Below, piece after piece: positions 45,122-53,840 of a stretch of DNA of 64,000 nucleotides. Each line of letters opens with the position of its first letter. Position 1 is the first letter of the stretch. The position numbers and the translations under genes are program-made. Source of the DNA: Pedobacter sp. AK013 (lineage in GTDB: Bacteria; Bacteroidota; Bacteroidia; Sphingobacteriales; Sphingobacteriaceae); the NCBI RefSeq assembly GCF_014205835.1, contig NZ_JACHCQ010000004.1, positions 163,627 through 227,626 on the forward strand, written 5' to 3'. A model generated the notes under the pieces. It saw nothing but the letters and a program-made list of their open reading frames with translations. It did no database searches and had not been told where the DNA came from.

Positions 45122-47674
45122 ATGGAAGCAAAATTTTCACCACAGGTTAAAGATGTAATCTCTTTTAGTAGGGAGGAAGCGCTCCGCTTAGGGCACGATT
45201 ACATCGGAACCGAGCATTTATTATTGGGCCTCATCCGCGAAGGCGATGGCATGGCTATAAAAATTTTACGATCGTTAGGAGTTGATACCGGTAAATTGCG
45301 CCGCTCAATTGAAGATGCCGTTCGCGGTACTTCGAGTGTTACAGTAAACTTAGGCAATATTCCATTAACAAAACAGGCAGAAAAAGTTCTAAAAATTACT
45401 TACTTAGAAGCCAAAATATTTAAAAGCGATTTAATTGGCACCGAGCATTTGTTGTTATCGGTTTTGAGAGATGATGATAATATCGCCTCACAGATCTTAT
45501 TACAGTATGGTGTTACTTACGATGTTTTTAAACAGGAGGTTGAAGTGAATAAAAATGGTTTTAGAGATGATATCTCAAATAGTGCTTCCACAGGAGGCGA
45601 TGACGATTATCGCGAAGAGGAAAGCTTTAGTACACCTAAAAAGGTTTCGGATATAAAATCTAAGACCCCTGTTTTGGATAATTTCGGCCGTGATTTAACA
45701 AAAGCGGCAGAAGAAGGTCGTTTAGACCCAATTGTAGGGCGCGAGAAAGAAATTGAACGCGTATCGCAGATTTTATCCCGCAGAAAAAAGAACAATCCAA
45801 TTTTAATTGGAGAGCCGGGTGTGGGTAAGTCTGCAATTGCAGAAGGCCTAGCCTTACGCATTGTGCAACGTAAAGTTTCGCGTGTGCTTTTTGGCAAACG
45901 TGTAGTTACATTAGATTTGGCATCGCTGGTGGCCGGTACAAAATACCGTGGCCAATTTGAAGAACGTATGAAAGCCGTGATGAACGAGCTTGAAAAATCT
46001 ACTGATGTAATTTTATTTATTGATGAGATCCATACCATTGTTGGTGCTGGTGGCGCATCAGGTTCATTAGATGCATCCAATATGTTCAAACCTGCTTTGG
46101 CTAGGGGCGAAATTCAATGTATTGGTGCTACAACATTAGATGAATATCGTCAGTACATTGAAAAAGATGGAGCTTTAGACCGTCGTTTCCAAAAAGTGAT
46201 GGTAGAGCCTGCTACACCAGATGAAACTGTAGAGATTTTAACACGCATAAAAGATAAGTACGAAGAACACCATGGTGTAACTTATACTGATGAAGCTATT
46301 TTAGCTTGCGTTACTTTAACATTGCGTTATATTTCTGATCGCTTCTTACCTGATAAAGCCATTGATGCTTTAGATGAGGCAGGTTCGCGTGTTCACTTAA
46401 CCAACATTCATGTTCCTCAGAACATTATTGATATTGAAGCTAAAATTGAAGATATCAAATTAGAGAAAAACAAGGTTGTACGTAGCCAGAAATATGAAGA
46501 AGCTGCAAAACTACGCGATACAGAGAAAAATTTAATTGAAGAATTAGATAAAGCTAAAGCAGAGTGGGAAGCCGAAACTAAAACTAAACGTTACGAAGTA
46601 TCAGAAGATAATGTAGCCGAAGTGGTTTCGATGATGACTGGCATTCCGGTACAACGTGTTGGACAAACAGACAGTGCTAAACTGTTGAACATGTACGATA
46701 AAGTTGCTGAGAAAATTATTGGTCAGGATGATGCGATCAAAAAATTAACCAAAGCGATCCAACGTACAAGAGCAGGATTAAAAGATCCTAAAAAACCAAT
46801 TGGTTCATTTATTTTCCTAGGTCCAACCGGTGTAGGTAAAACAGAATTGGCAAAAGAACTAGCCCGTTTTATGTTCGATAGCGATGATGCTTTGATCCAG
46901 ATCGACATGAGTGAGTATATGGAGAAATTTGCAGTATCACGTTTAGTGGGAGCGCCTCCAGGATATGTAGGTTATGAAGAAGGCGGGCAATTAACTGAAA
47001 AAGTTAGAAGAAAACCTTATGCGGTAATTTTATTGGATGAGATTGAAAAAGCGCACCCTGACGTATTCAATATCTTATTACAGGTTTTAGATGAAGGGCA
47101 GTTAACCGATAGTTTAGGCCGTAAAGTTGATTTTAGAAATACAATCATCATCATGACATCTAATATTGGTGCCCGTCAACTAAAGGATTTTGGTCAAGGC
47201 GTTGGTTTCTCTACAACAGCAAAAACAAATCAGGCCGATTCTCACAGCCGTGGTGTAATCGAAAGTGCTTTAAAACGTGCTTTTGCTCCTGAATTTTTAA
47301 ATCGTGTTGATGATGTAGTGGTATTTAATAGCTTAGGAAAAGAAGAAATCTTCAGAATTATAGATATCGAACTAAAAGCTTTATTTGGTCGCGTTCATAC
47401 CCTTGGTTATGAAATTGCATTAACTGAAAACGCTAAAGAATATATTGCTGAGAAAGGTTTTGATAGCAATTTTGGTGCTCGTCCGTTAAAAAGAGCAATC
47501 CAGAAATATTTAGAAGATCCAATTGCAGAAGAGATTCTTAAAGGTGAATTAGCTGAAGGTGACGTTTTAGAAATTGATTATGACAAAACTACCGAACTGA
47601 TTTTGATCAACCACAAAAAAGGCGAAAAGAAAAAAGAAGAGCCAAAACAAGAAGAAGATTCTTCAAGTAAATAA
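45122..47674 (+). CDS. clpC: ClpC-type AAA+ unfoldase of the Clp protease, 850 aa
   Basis: Hsp100 ATPase that unfolds proteins for ClpP. The N-domain repeats occupy residues 1-145. AAA-1 has GEPGVGKSA near residue 230, a middle domain with a UVR-like motif (YEEAAKLRDTEKNLIEEL) and AAA-2 has GPTGVGKTELAKEL near 566. The C-terminal domain includes ARPLKRAIQ. A Lys/Glu-rich tail ends the protein. Length and architecture match ClpC rather than ClpB or ClpA. No mcsA/mcsB or ctsR gene is adjacent, so regulation differs from Firmicutes. A strong terminator follows. Confidence 0.95.
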   Translation: MEAKFSPQVKDVISFSREEALRLGHDYIGTEHLLLGLIREGDGMAIKILRSLGVDTGKLRRSIEDAVRGTSSVTVNLGNIPLTKQAEKVLKITYLEAKIFKSDLIGTEHLLLSVLRDDDNIASQILLQYGVTYDVFKQEVEVNKNGFRDDISNSASTGGDDDYREEESFSTPKKVSDIKSKTPVLDNFGRDLTKAAEEGRLDPIVGREKEIERVSQILSRRKKNNPILIGEPGVGKSAIAEGLALRIVQRKVSRVLFGKRVVTLDLASLVAGTKYRGQFEERMKAVMNELEKSTDVILFIDEIHTIVGAGGASGSLDASNMFKPALARGEIQCIGATTLDEYRQYIEKDGALDRRFQKVMVEPATPDETVEILTRIKDKYEEHHGVTYTDEAILACVTLTLRYISDRFLPDKAIDALDEAGSRVHLTNIHVPQNIIDIEAKIEDIKLEKNKVVRSQKYEEAAKLRDTEKNLIEELDKAKAEWEAETKTKRYEVSEDNVAEVVSMMTGIPVQRVGQTDSAKLLNMYDKVAEKIIGQDDAIKKLTKAIQRTRAGLKDPKKPIGSFIFLGPTGVGKTELAKELARFMFDSDDALIQIDMSEYMEKFAVSRLVGAPPGYVGYEEGGQLTEKVRRKPYAVILLDEIEKAHPDVFNILLQVLDEGQLTDSLGRKVDFRNTIIIMTSNIGARQLKDFGQGVGFSTTAKTNQADSHSRGVIESALKRAFAPEFLNRVDDVVVFNSLGKEEIFRIIDIELKALFGRVHTLGYEIALTENAKEYIAEKGFDSNFGARPLKRAIQKYLEDPIAEEILKGELAEGDVLEIDYDKTTELILINHKKGEKKKEEPKQEEDSSSK

Positions 47675-47681
47675 ATAAGAA

Positions 47682-47709
47682 ACTCCCGATAAAAATCGGG
47701 AGTTTTTTT
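47682..47709 (+). terminator. Terminator of clpC
   Basis: ACTCCCGAT (47682-47690) pairs with ATCGGGAGT (47695-47703), followed by seven T. Confidence 0.9.
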
Positions 47710-47820
47710 GTTTAAGATATTAGCCTACTATTTAGCTGTTTTTTGGAATATAAAAAAATAGGTAGAAATTATTTTTTATAAAGAAAATCATTGTACCTTT
47801 CCTTAAACTATTCCTTATTA

Positions 47821-48345
47821 ATGAAACCAATTACCTTTTGCTTGGCGTGTTTAGCGCTATGTTGTGCATTGTCCTGTAAAAAAGGAGCTGATTCCGATAC
47901 ATCAGATACAACATCTAAAACATTAAAAATAGAAATTTCTACGGCAACGAACATCAATAACGATGTGCTGTTAAAACTGGTTAATGATACCCGTTTGGCT
48001 GGTTGTAATTGCGGTACTACTAAAATGCCGCCTGTTGCGGCTTTAACCTGGAATGCCAACCTGGCCGCGGCTGCAATTTATCAAAGTAAATACATGGCAT
48101 CGATTAAAAGCATGGTACACACCTCTGCAAATGGCGAAACAGTTGGTTTGAGGGTTACGGCTACTGGCTATAACTGGACAACTGTGGGGGAGAATATTGC
48201 ATTAGGGCAAACTACAGAAGCACAGGTTTTTAATGATTGGATTGCCAGCGAAAGTCACTGCAAAAATATCATGACTGCATCTTTTAAAGAAATGGGTGCA
48301 GCCAAAACAGATAACTACTGGGTACAGGTTTTTGCGGCTAAATAA
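47821..48345 (+). CDS. CAP-domain (SCP-like) lipoprotein, 174 aa
   Basis: The lipobox ALSC gives a secreted lipoprotein. The CAP fold is shown by LLKLVNDTRLAGC, LTWNANLAAAAIYQSKYMAS, the VGENIALGQTT motif, HxKNIMTA and WVQVFAA, as in the YkwD-like bacterial group. The usual conserved CAP His/Glu residues are represented by MVHTS, GEN and ESHC. Function of bacterial CAP lipoproteins is mostly unknown. ATG 47821 starts a normal signal peptide; longer in-frame starts do not. TACCTTTC, one base off the -7 consensus, is about 21 nt upstream. Confidence 0.82.
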   Translation: MKPITFCLACLALCCALSCKKGADSDTSDTTSKTLKIEISTATNINNDVLLKLVNDTRLAGCNCGTTKMPPVAALTWNANLAAAAIYQSKYMASIKSMVHTSANGETVGLRVTATGYNWTTVGENIALGQTTEAQVFNDWIASESHCKNIMTASFKEMGAAKTDNYWVQVFAAK

Positions 48346-48363
48346 GAAAATTAATTAAAGAGG

Positions 48364-48451
48364 GTCGTCATTTCGAGCGGAGAGTAACGCAGCCGAGAAA
48401 TCTGTCTTGATAGATTTCTCCGTTTCGCTATGCTTCAGTCGAAATGACGAC
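48364..48451. repeat. REP-like element with nested stems
   Basis: GTCGTCATTTCGA (48364-48376) pairs with TCGAAATGACGAC (48439-48451). Inside, GAGAAATCT (48395-48403) pairs with AGATTTCTC (48412-48420). A decayed relative starts at about 51975. It lies between convergent genes and may act as a terminator. Confidence 0.7.
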
Positions 48452-48473
48452 TTATTTATATTAAGTTCGTCAT

Positions 48474-49349
48474 TCAAATCAACTCCATCAATGCCTTATA
48501 GTAGTTATCATAATTTTCGGGTTCGGTATTTAAAAACAGGAAAGGTTCTATCAATTCCAGTTCCATCAACAAAAACTCGCCATTAACAAAAGTACCATCA
48601 ACCCGCGCATACAGGCAATCTTTGGCAAATAACGTTACATATTGTTGTGCAGTAGCAGCCAGTTCTTCACTTGGTTTTTGTGGATGTACAGAGCCACCGT
48701 GTGCCGGTTGTACCCTGAAATCGCCAGGTTTAGCCTGTTTGATTAACGAATGACTATATTCACCATTAAAGAAAATGAAAGACCATTCGCCGCCTTCCAA
48801 AATCTCGGGTAGAAAAGGTTGAATGATAAAATCTTCATTTTGGATAAGAAGGTTTAATTTTTGATTAACCTCGTTCACATTATCAAAAGTTACCTTGAAG
48901 GTATTTTTTGCGCCACCACCACTCACACATGGTTTTACAATTAATTTATGGGTATTAAATTCTTCAAAGAAATGCGCAAGATTTACTTTTTCTTGATTTT
49001 GAATAAAAAAACTAGGCGTAACTTTTAATCCTGCTGCTTCAATTTCTCTCAGATACTTTTTGTTTGCATTCCATCTTACTACCTCTATCGGATTAAGCAA
49101 TTTTATTTTTTTTGCTTCTAAGTAATCAAGCCAAAGGTAAAATTCTTCAATTAGGTCAAAATAATCCCATGGTGATTTTAAAATAGCATGCGAATAATCT
49201 TCCCAGTTTACATCCCGATCGTTCCAGATTACTTTTTTAATGTTCAGTCCTTTTTCTTTCAGGAAATTTAAGAGTTTATCATCCTCACTTTCAACTGTGG
49301 CGCTATCATAAGCTCCTTTATCTAGGTAGGTTACTAATGCAATATTCAT
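48474..49349 (-). CDS. ATP-grasp ligase-like protein, 291 aa
   Basis: ATP-grasp fold resembling glutathione-synthetase-like ligases of the DcsG type: N-terminal NIALVTYLDK, SPWDYFDLIEEF, then KLIVKPCVSGGGAKNTFKV as the nucleotide-binding loop, EDFIIQPFLPEI, and the Mg-binding end DGTFVNGEFLLMELELIEP. Such enzymes join a carboxylate to an amine using ATP. The substrates here are unknown and no biosynthetic partner gene is adjacent. The gene is preceded by a spacer of 143 bp. Confidence 0.82.
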   Translation of the reverse strand: MNIALVTYLDKGAYDSATVESEDDKLLNFLKEKGLNIKKVIWNDRDVNWEDYSHAILKSPWDYFDLIEEFYLWLDYLEAKKIKLLNPIEVVRWNANKKYLREIEAAGLKVTPSFFIQNQEKVNLAHFFEEFNTHKLIVKPCVSGGGAKNTFKVTFDNVNEVNQKLNLLIQNEDFIIQPFLPEILEGGEWSFIFFNGEYSHSLIKQAKPGDFRVQPAHGGSVHPQKPSEELAATAQQYVTLFAKDCLYARVDGTFVNGEFLLMELELIEPFLFLNTEPENYDNYYKALMELI

Positions 49350-49492
49350 AAAGCTAAACTAAGTTTAATCAATGTAGATTACAAATCCACGGTTCAAAGC
49401 GCCACGATTACAAATTGTGACCAACAATATTTGAGATGGCCGTGATGATAAAACCACGGCCTTGAGCGCTGAGGGCTTTCTCCTCAAAATTT

Positions 49493-50560
49493 TTAAAACA
49501 GACTCGCCTGGTTACTTGGGATCTTAAATAAAGTATGGTCTAAAATAATATCCTTCACATTTAAGCCATTTAAACGGCAGTGAAGTCTGAAATTATCCCT
49601 GATCATCTGTGAAATATTGCCATCACCACGCATACGGTCTCCAAATCTGCTATCGTTAACATGCCCACCATGGCAACTCTGAATCATATGCCAAACTTTA
49701 TCAAAACGATCTGGAAAATTTTTCAGCAGCCAGTCTTCAAATATCTGTCCAATGGCACCATTTAACCGAACCACCGTATAACCCGCTTTAATGGCACCAG
49801 CATTTGCTATCGCCTTTAAAATTTTAGGAATTTCATGGTCGCTTAAACCAGGCACAAGAGGAGCAACCATAACCCCCATAGGGATTCCATCTTTACTAAG
49901 TTCCTCCACAACCTTTAAGCGCTGTTTAGCAGTTGTAGTACGGGGTTCCATCACCTGCCTCAAATCTTCATTTAAGCTATTGATGGAAACATAAACCATG
50001 CAGAGATTCAACTTCGCCATTTCTTGCAGAATATCCCGATCGCGAAGGATAAGTGAATTTTTGGTAATCATACCAATGGGCTGCTTGTAGGCCAATGCAA
50101 TTTCAAGCAGCTGCCTGGTGAGTTTAAACTTTCTTTCGGCAGGTTGGTAACAATCGGTATTACCAGAAAGAGAAATGGTGGTCGCATCCCAACCCTTTTT
50201 CTCGAGGAATTTTTTAAATAGCGCTGGGGCCTCCTTTTTAACGATTATTTTCCGTTCAAACTCAATCCCTGCACTATAACCCCAGTATTGATGTGAGTTG
50301 CGGGCATAACAATAGGTACAGCCATGTTCGCAACCCTGGTAGGGATTTAAAGAATAAGCCATGCCCACATCGGGGCTGTCAACTTTGTTTACAATGGTTT
50401 TCGAATTTTCAAAAATAAAGGATGTTTTACGATCGCTTTCTTCCCAATCGTCTATTCCTTCATCATGCTCTTTTACGTAAACATCCTTTAAAAATTTGTT
50501 GTGTGGATTAACTTGAGCGCCTCGTCCCTTAAAATATTGTTTTTCTTCTTCGCCAATCAT
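49493..50560 (-). CDS. PA0069-type radical SAM protein, 355 aa
   Basis: The cluster motif CEHGCTYC (CX3CX2C) follows SLNPYQG, and the pattern YSLNPYQGCEHGCTYCYARN is the hallmark of the PA0069/Rv2578c-like radical SAM family. TISLSGNTDCYQPAE and MVAPLVPGLSD follow in the TIM barrel. The family is related to spore photoproduct lyases but has no established reaction. Length is normal. The protein is probably cytosolic. Confidence 0.88.
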   Translation of the reverse strand: MIGEEEKQYFKGRGAQVNPHNKFLKDVYVKEHDEGIDDWEESDRKTSFIFENSKTIVNKVDSPDVGMAYSLNPYQGCEHGCTYCYARNSHQYWGYSAGIEFERKIIVKKEAPALFKKFLEKKGWDATTISLSGNTDCYQPAERKFKLTRQLLEIALAYKQPIGMITKNSLILRDRDILQEMAKLNLCMVYVSINSLNEDLRQVMEPRTTTAKQRLKVVEELSKDGIPMGVMVAPLVPGLSDHEIPKILKAIANAGAIKAGYTVVRLNGAIGQIFEDWLLKNFPDRFDKVWHMIQSCHGGHVNDSRFGDRMRGDGNISQMIRDNFRLHCRLNGLNVKDIILDHTLFKIPSNQASLF

Positions 50561-50659
50561 AAACTAAAATTACTAAAAATATTAGCAATTTTAGTTTCTA
50601 AAAAGTATGACTTTTCAACATTTTTAGTTTTAAATCACTCCTTGGTATCACATCTTTCC

Positions 50660-51898
50660 TTACTTATTCTTCGGTAACGGTACATAATCCATCGGTACCA
50701 TATCGGCCACTTTTTCGTAAGCCCAGAAACCTTCGTACAGGAGCGATCGGGAGTCGTAAATGCCGCCATTTTCATAGAAACGGACACCTTCGCCTGTTAG
50801 GTTGGCAACAGAAATTTCATTTTCGGGTACATCTAAGGGCCTGAAGATCCAAAACCCGGTGTTAGAATAAGCCAGAGATTCCTTTTCTTTGGTGTACTGG
50901 ATAAGGAGTGCATCAGTATAATTAAGATATTTTAAATTCTGATTAAAATAGTGCACTAATGTATCGGTAAGTACCTCTGCTCTCGAAAATTTGTCGATTG
51001 TTCGGGGCATTTCTTTTTGTTTGGTCCAAAAGGCGAGCAGTGCAGTATCTATTTTACCTTTATTCTGTCTGATGCCTGTTTTCTCTGGTACGGCCTTAAT
51101 CTTTTCTAAATTGGCATTAATTAAATATTCAGGATAACGGTTAGGATTGGGTACTTTAATCATCTTATTAATGATAAACCCTTCTTCTTGTGTTTTGTTG
51201 GCATAAAGCGAACGGAAGAAATGTTGCGACGAGCCATAATATGCAACCTCTCTGGCAGCAATATACTTTTTCTTTTTAGCCGCCGATGCCTTTAATTCTT
51301 CAAAAAACGGGTGGCCCGAATAATAAATGATATGTGTTCTCGAATTATACTCGAAACGGTCCAGCATATATTTAAGCCGATAACCCAAAGCTTTATTCTC
51401 TACAATCAAAAACTCGGTTGTAGAAACCGTTAAGGTACTTTTGGTGATGTCGAAATCTATATTTAGCACCTGCGGATTTAATATCTTGCACTGTAACGCA
51501 TTTGGGGTTTTCCCAATAAAAAAGTCTTTAAACTGGTTAATATATTTCTGACGGTTGGGATCGGCCCTGATTACAACTTCTTCCAGTTGTGCAACATTTT
51601 CTTTCAAAATCAGCTCTACCTGTACCGATTTGTCGGAAATGATTACACTTTTGGAATAGGGGAGGTAACCAACCAGTTGAACGAGCAGGTCATAACTGCC
51701 CGGTTTTAGATTAGGTAGTTTAAATCGGCCATCGTTATCGGCCACAGTAGCAATCTTATACCCACTTAAATAGATACTTGCACCGGGTAATCCATCTTTT
51801 TGATCCCTAACCAAACCACTAATCGAGAAGGTATTTTGAGCAATGGCATTAGTGCCCAATATGATCAGCGTAAGGGCTACTAAAAGGCTTTTAATCAT
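50660..51898 (-). CDS. Secreted protein with carboxypeptidase-regulatory-like domain, 412 aa (paralogue 1)
   Basis: A signal peptide ends near ATNAIAQ. Residues about 22-100 are a CarboxypepD_reg-like sandwich (SISGLVRDQKDGLPGASIYL), followed by LEEVVIRADPNRQKYINQF and about 300 residues of unassigned sequence with many aromatic residues. The downstream part is well conserved in the neighbour at 52454 (KALGYRLKYMLDRFEYN versus KALGYRIKYLLNNFEYD; MVPMDYVP versus SVPMDYLP). Cell envelope location is expected; function unknown. Start ATG 51898 gives the proper signal peptide, unlike an in-frame ATG six codons upstream. Confidence 0.72.
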   Translation of the reverse strand: MIKSLLVALTLIILGTNAIAQNTFSISGLVRDQKDGLPGASIYLSGYKIATVADNDGRFKLPNLKPGSYDLLVQLVGYLPYSKSVIISDKSVQVELILKENVAQLEEVVIRADPNRQKYINQFKDFFIGKTPNALQCKILNPQVLNIDFDITKSTLTVSTTEFLIVENKALGYRLKYMLDRFEYNSRTHIIYYSGHPFFEELKASAAKKKKYIAAREVAYYGSSQHFFRSLYANKTQEEGFIINKMIKVPNPNRYPEYLINANLEKIKAVPEKTGIRQNKGKIDTALLAFWTKQKEMPRTIDKFSRAEVLTDTLVHYFNQNLKYLNYTDALLIQYTKEKESLAYSNTGFWIFRPLDVPENEISVANLTGEGVRFYENGGIYDSRSLLYEGFWAYEKVADMVPMDYVPLPKNK

Positions 51899-51974
51899 GG
51901 AGACGAATGTAACCAAAAGGCGTAATATTTATTAAAAACGCAAAAGATTTTTAACAAATTTAACATTTGATGGT

Positions 51975-52083
51975 GATCGTTATTTTGAGTGGAGTGCAAC
52001 GCAGTTGAGAACCCGAAGGCTCTGCTAAGCAAAATCTTGCTAGATAGATCTCTCCATTCCGCGCTGCTCCAGGAGATGACGAC
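51975..52083. repeat. Decayed REP-like element
   Basis: GATCGTTATTTTGAGTGGAG ... GGAGATGACGAC parallels the 48364-48451 element (GTCGTCATTTCGAGCGGAG ... GAAATGACGAC), including the inner GAGAACCC/AGATCTCTC region, with several mismatches. Confidence 0.45.
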
Positions 52084-52120
52084 TATTTCCAAAATAGATC
52101 AGGTTCGTCATAAAGATTAT

Positions 52121-52408
52121 TTCTATTTGGAAACGAAAGGTCTGTTTTTCCATGGCTGGGGAAGTCCCGCCATCGCTTGTAGTCCTCGTTACGCTACACT
52201 TCACTGTGGGCTACCCGCTCTATCGGGTTTATTTAACAAGGGTAGGTGCTGCGTGGTTCCAAAACGCTCAATAGTATTACTGGCCCTTGCCAGCTAAACC
52301 AGACCAAAGTGAAAAACCCACAGCCCGAAGTATGAGGGCGAGGATTTGTAACGGAGGGCGGGGCAGTAGCAACCAAGAAGCACTGTATTTGCTTTTCAAA
52401 AAAAGAAA
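52121..52408 (+). repeat. Dispersed intergenic element, copy E (full length, diverged)
   Basis: The order of blocks matches copies B and C: left TTTGGAAA, CGTTACGCTACACTTC, TATCGGGTTTATTTAAC, GCTAAACC, GTATGAGGGCGAGG, GGCGGGGCAGTAGC and right end TATTTGCTTTTCAAAAAAA. It is about 288 bp, longer through small insertions. Confidence 0.5.
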
Positions 52409-52453
52409 CAATGACATCTGGTAGTTGTCTCTCTCACTTTATTAATGATATTT

Positions 52454-53698
52454 CTACTTTTTTTCCACCACATTAACTGGGGGTAAATAATCCATAGGTA
52501 CACTATCGGCAATTTTTTCCCAGCCCCAATAACCCGAATAAATCATCGAACGAGGGTTGTAAATAGATCCATTTTCGTAAAAATATACCGGAACAACTTG
52601 TAAGGTAATGGTAGAAATCTGGTAATCTGGTATGTCTAATGGCCTTGCGATGGACAGGCCGATCCGGTTGGCATAAGAAGGATCTTCTCTTTCTTTGGTG
52701 TAAATAACATAAAGTTGATCAGTAAAATTGAAGCTTTTAATACTTTGATTTTTCACGTGTACCAATGTATCCTGCGTTACCGGAGCACGGCTTAAAATAG
52801 AAATCCCATTTGGAAGGTTTTTCTTTTTTATCCAATAACTCAAAGAATCTCCAGATGTAAAAGTTAATGTGCGTGTTAAGCCATCCTGTACTTTTGTTAA
52901 GCGTTTAATGTTGGCGTTAATCACACTGTCGGAAGGTTTATCCGGATTTGATATTGTAACCAGTTTATTAATAATAAAGCCCTCTTCGGTGGCTCGGTGA
53001 TGATAAATGGATCTAAAAAAGTGTTGTGGAGAACCTAGATAAGCGGTAATCCGCTTTTGCTCCCAAATTTTCTTCCGGCGTGCCGATCCTTTTAAATCTT
53101 CGTAATACGGAAATCCTTCATAATAAATGATCCTGGTTTTGCTATCGTATTCAAAATTATTCAGCAGGTATTTAATGCGGTATCCGAGTGCCTTGTTTTC
53201 AATAATCAGAAATTGTGTGGTTTTTACCGTAAGTTTATGTTCCTCTTTATCGTAATCGATAATCAGTACATTCGGGTTGATGAGTTTACATTGTTCTGCA
53301 TTGGGGGTAGTACCAATAAAATACCCCTTGAACATGGCAATATAATGCTCCCTGTTCGGATCGGGTTTAATGGTTACTTCGGCCAATTGGGTTATACTTT
53401 CTTCGAGGGTAAGATCCAGTTTTACGGCTTTATCAGCAATCACTACATTTTTGTTTAAAGCTTTATAGCCGATTAATTGTACTAAAATATCGTAGTTACC
53501 AGGTTTTAGCGGTAGTGTGTATGTGCCATCATTGTTAGAAACAGTTGCAATTTTATAACCGCTTACATATACACCTGCACCGGGTAAAGCCTCACCCCGT
53601 TTATCTTTAACTATACCCGAAAGCATATAACTTTGTTGAGCAGCACAAAATTTGCCGATGATTAATAATGAAAGTAGAAGTATAAAAGGTTTCATCAT
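52454..53698 (-). CDS. Secreted protein with carboxypeptidase-regulatory-like domain, 414 aa (paralogue 2)
   Basis: A signal peptide ends at CAAQ near residue 20. The same architecture as the gene at 50660: a regulatory-like sandwich (MLSGIVKDKRGEALPGAGVY), then LAEVTIKPDPNREHYIAMF and a long conserved C-terminal part. The pair arose by tandem duplication but has diverged widely, while start and end remain alignable. Role unknown. The first of two adjacent Met codons is used; the second at 53695 is equally likely. Confidence 0.72.
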   Translation of the reverse strand: MMKPFILLLSLLIIGKFCAAQQSYMLSGIVKDKRGEALPGAGVYVSGYKIATVSNNDGTYTLPLKPGNYDILVQLIGYKALNKNVVIADKAVKLDLTLEESITQLAEVTIKPDPNREHYIAMFKGYFIGTTPNAEQCKLINPNVLIIDYDKEEHKLTVKTTQFLIIENKALGYRIKYLLNNFEYDSKTRIIYYEGFPYYEDLKGSARRKKIWEQKRITAYLGSPQHFFRSIYHHRATEEGFIINKLVTISNPDKPSDSVINANIKRLTKVQDGLTRTLTFTSGDSLSYWIKKKNLPNGISILSRAPVTQDTLVHVKNQSIKSFNFTDQLYVIYTKEREDPSYANRIGLSIARPLDIPDYQISTITLQVVPVYFYENGSIYNPRSMIYSGYWGWEKIADSVPMDYLPPVNVVEKK

Positions 53699-53840
53699 TT
53701 AAATATAAACTAATTTTTTAGTTTAAATAAGGTGTAGATGTAAAATTATTAGTGCTTTTTGAAATTTTACGTGTTTATCGCCGTGGCCTGTGGGGACACA
53801 GACCATGGATTAGAAATTACGGTGACGACCGATTGATAAA

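Larger units (their letters stand above)
51899..52453. other. Spacer between tandem paralogues with repeats
   Basis: Holds a decayed REP-like element (51975-52083) and element copy E (52121-52408). Open frames across it on the plus strand are artefacts of the repeats. Confidence 0.55.

Noticed and set aside
51989..52297. 102-codon plus-strand open frame between the tandem paralogues
   Set aside because: It runs through a REP-like element and element copy E; repeat DNA explains it.
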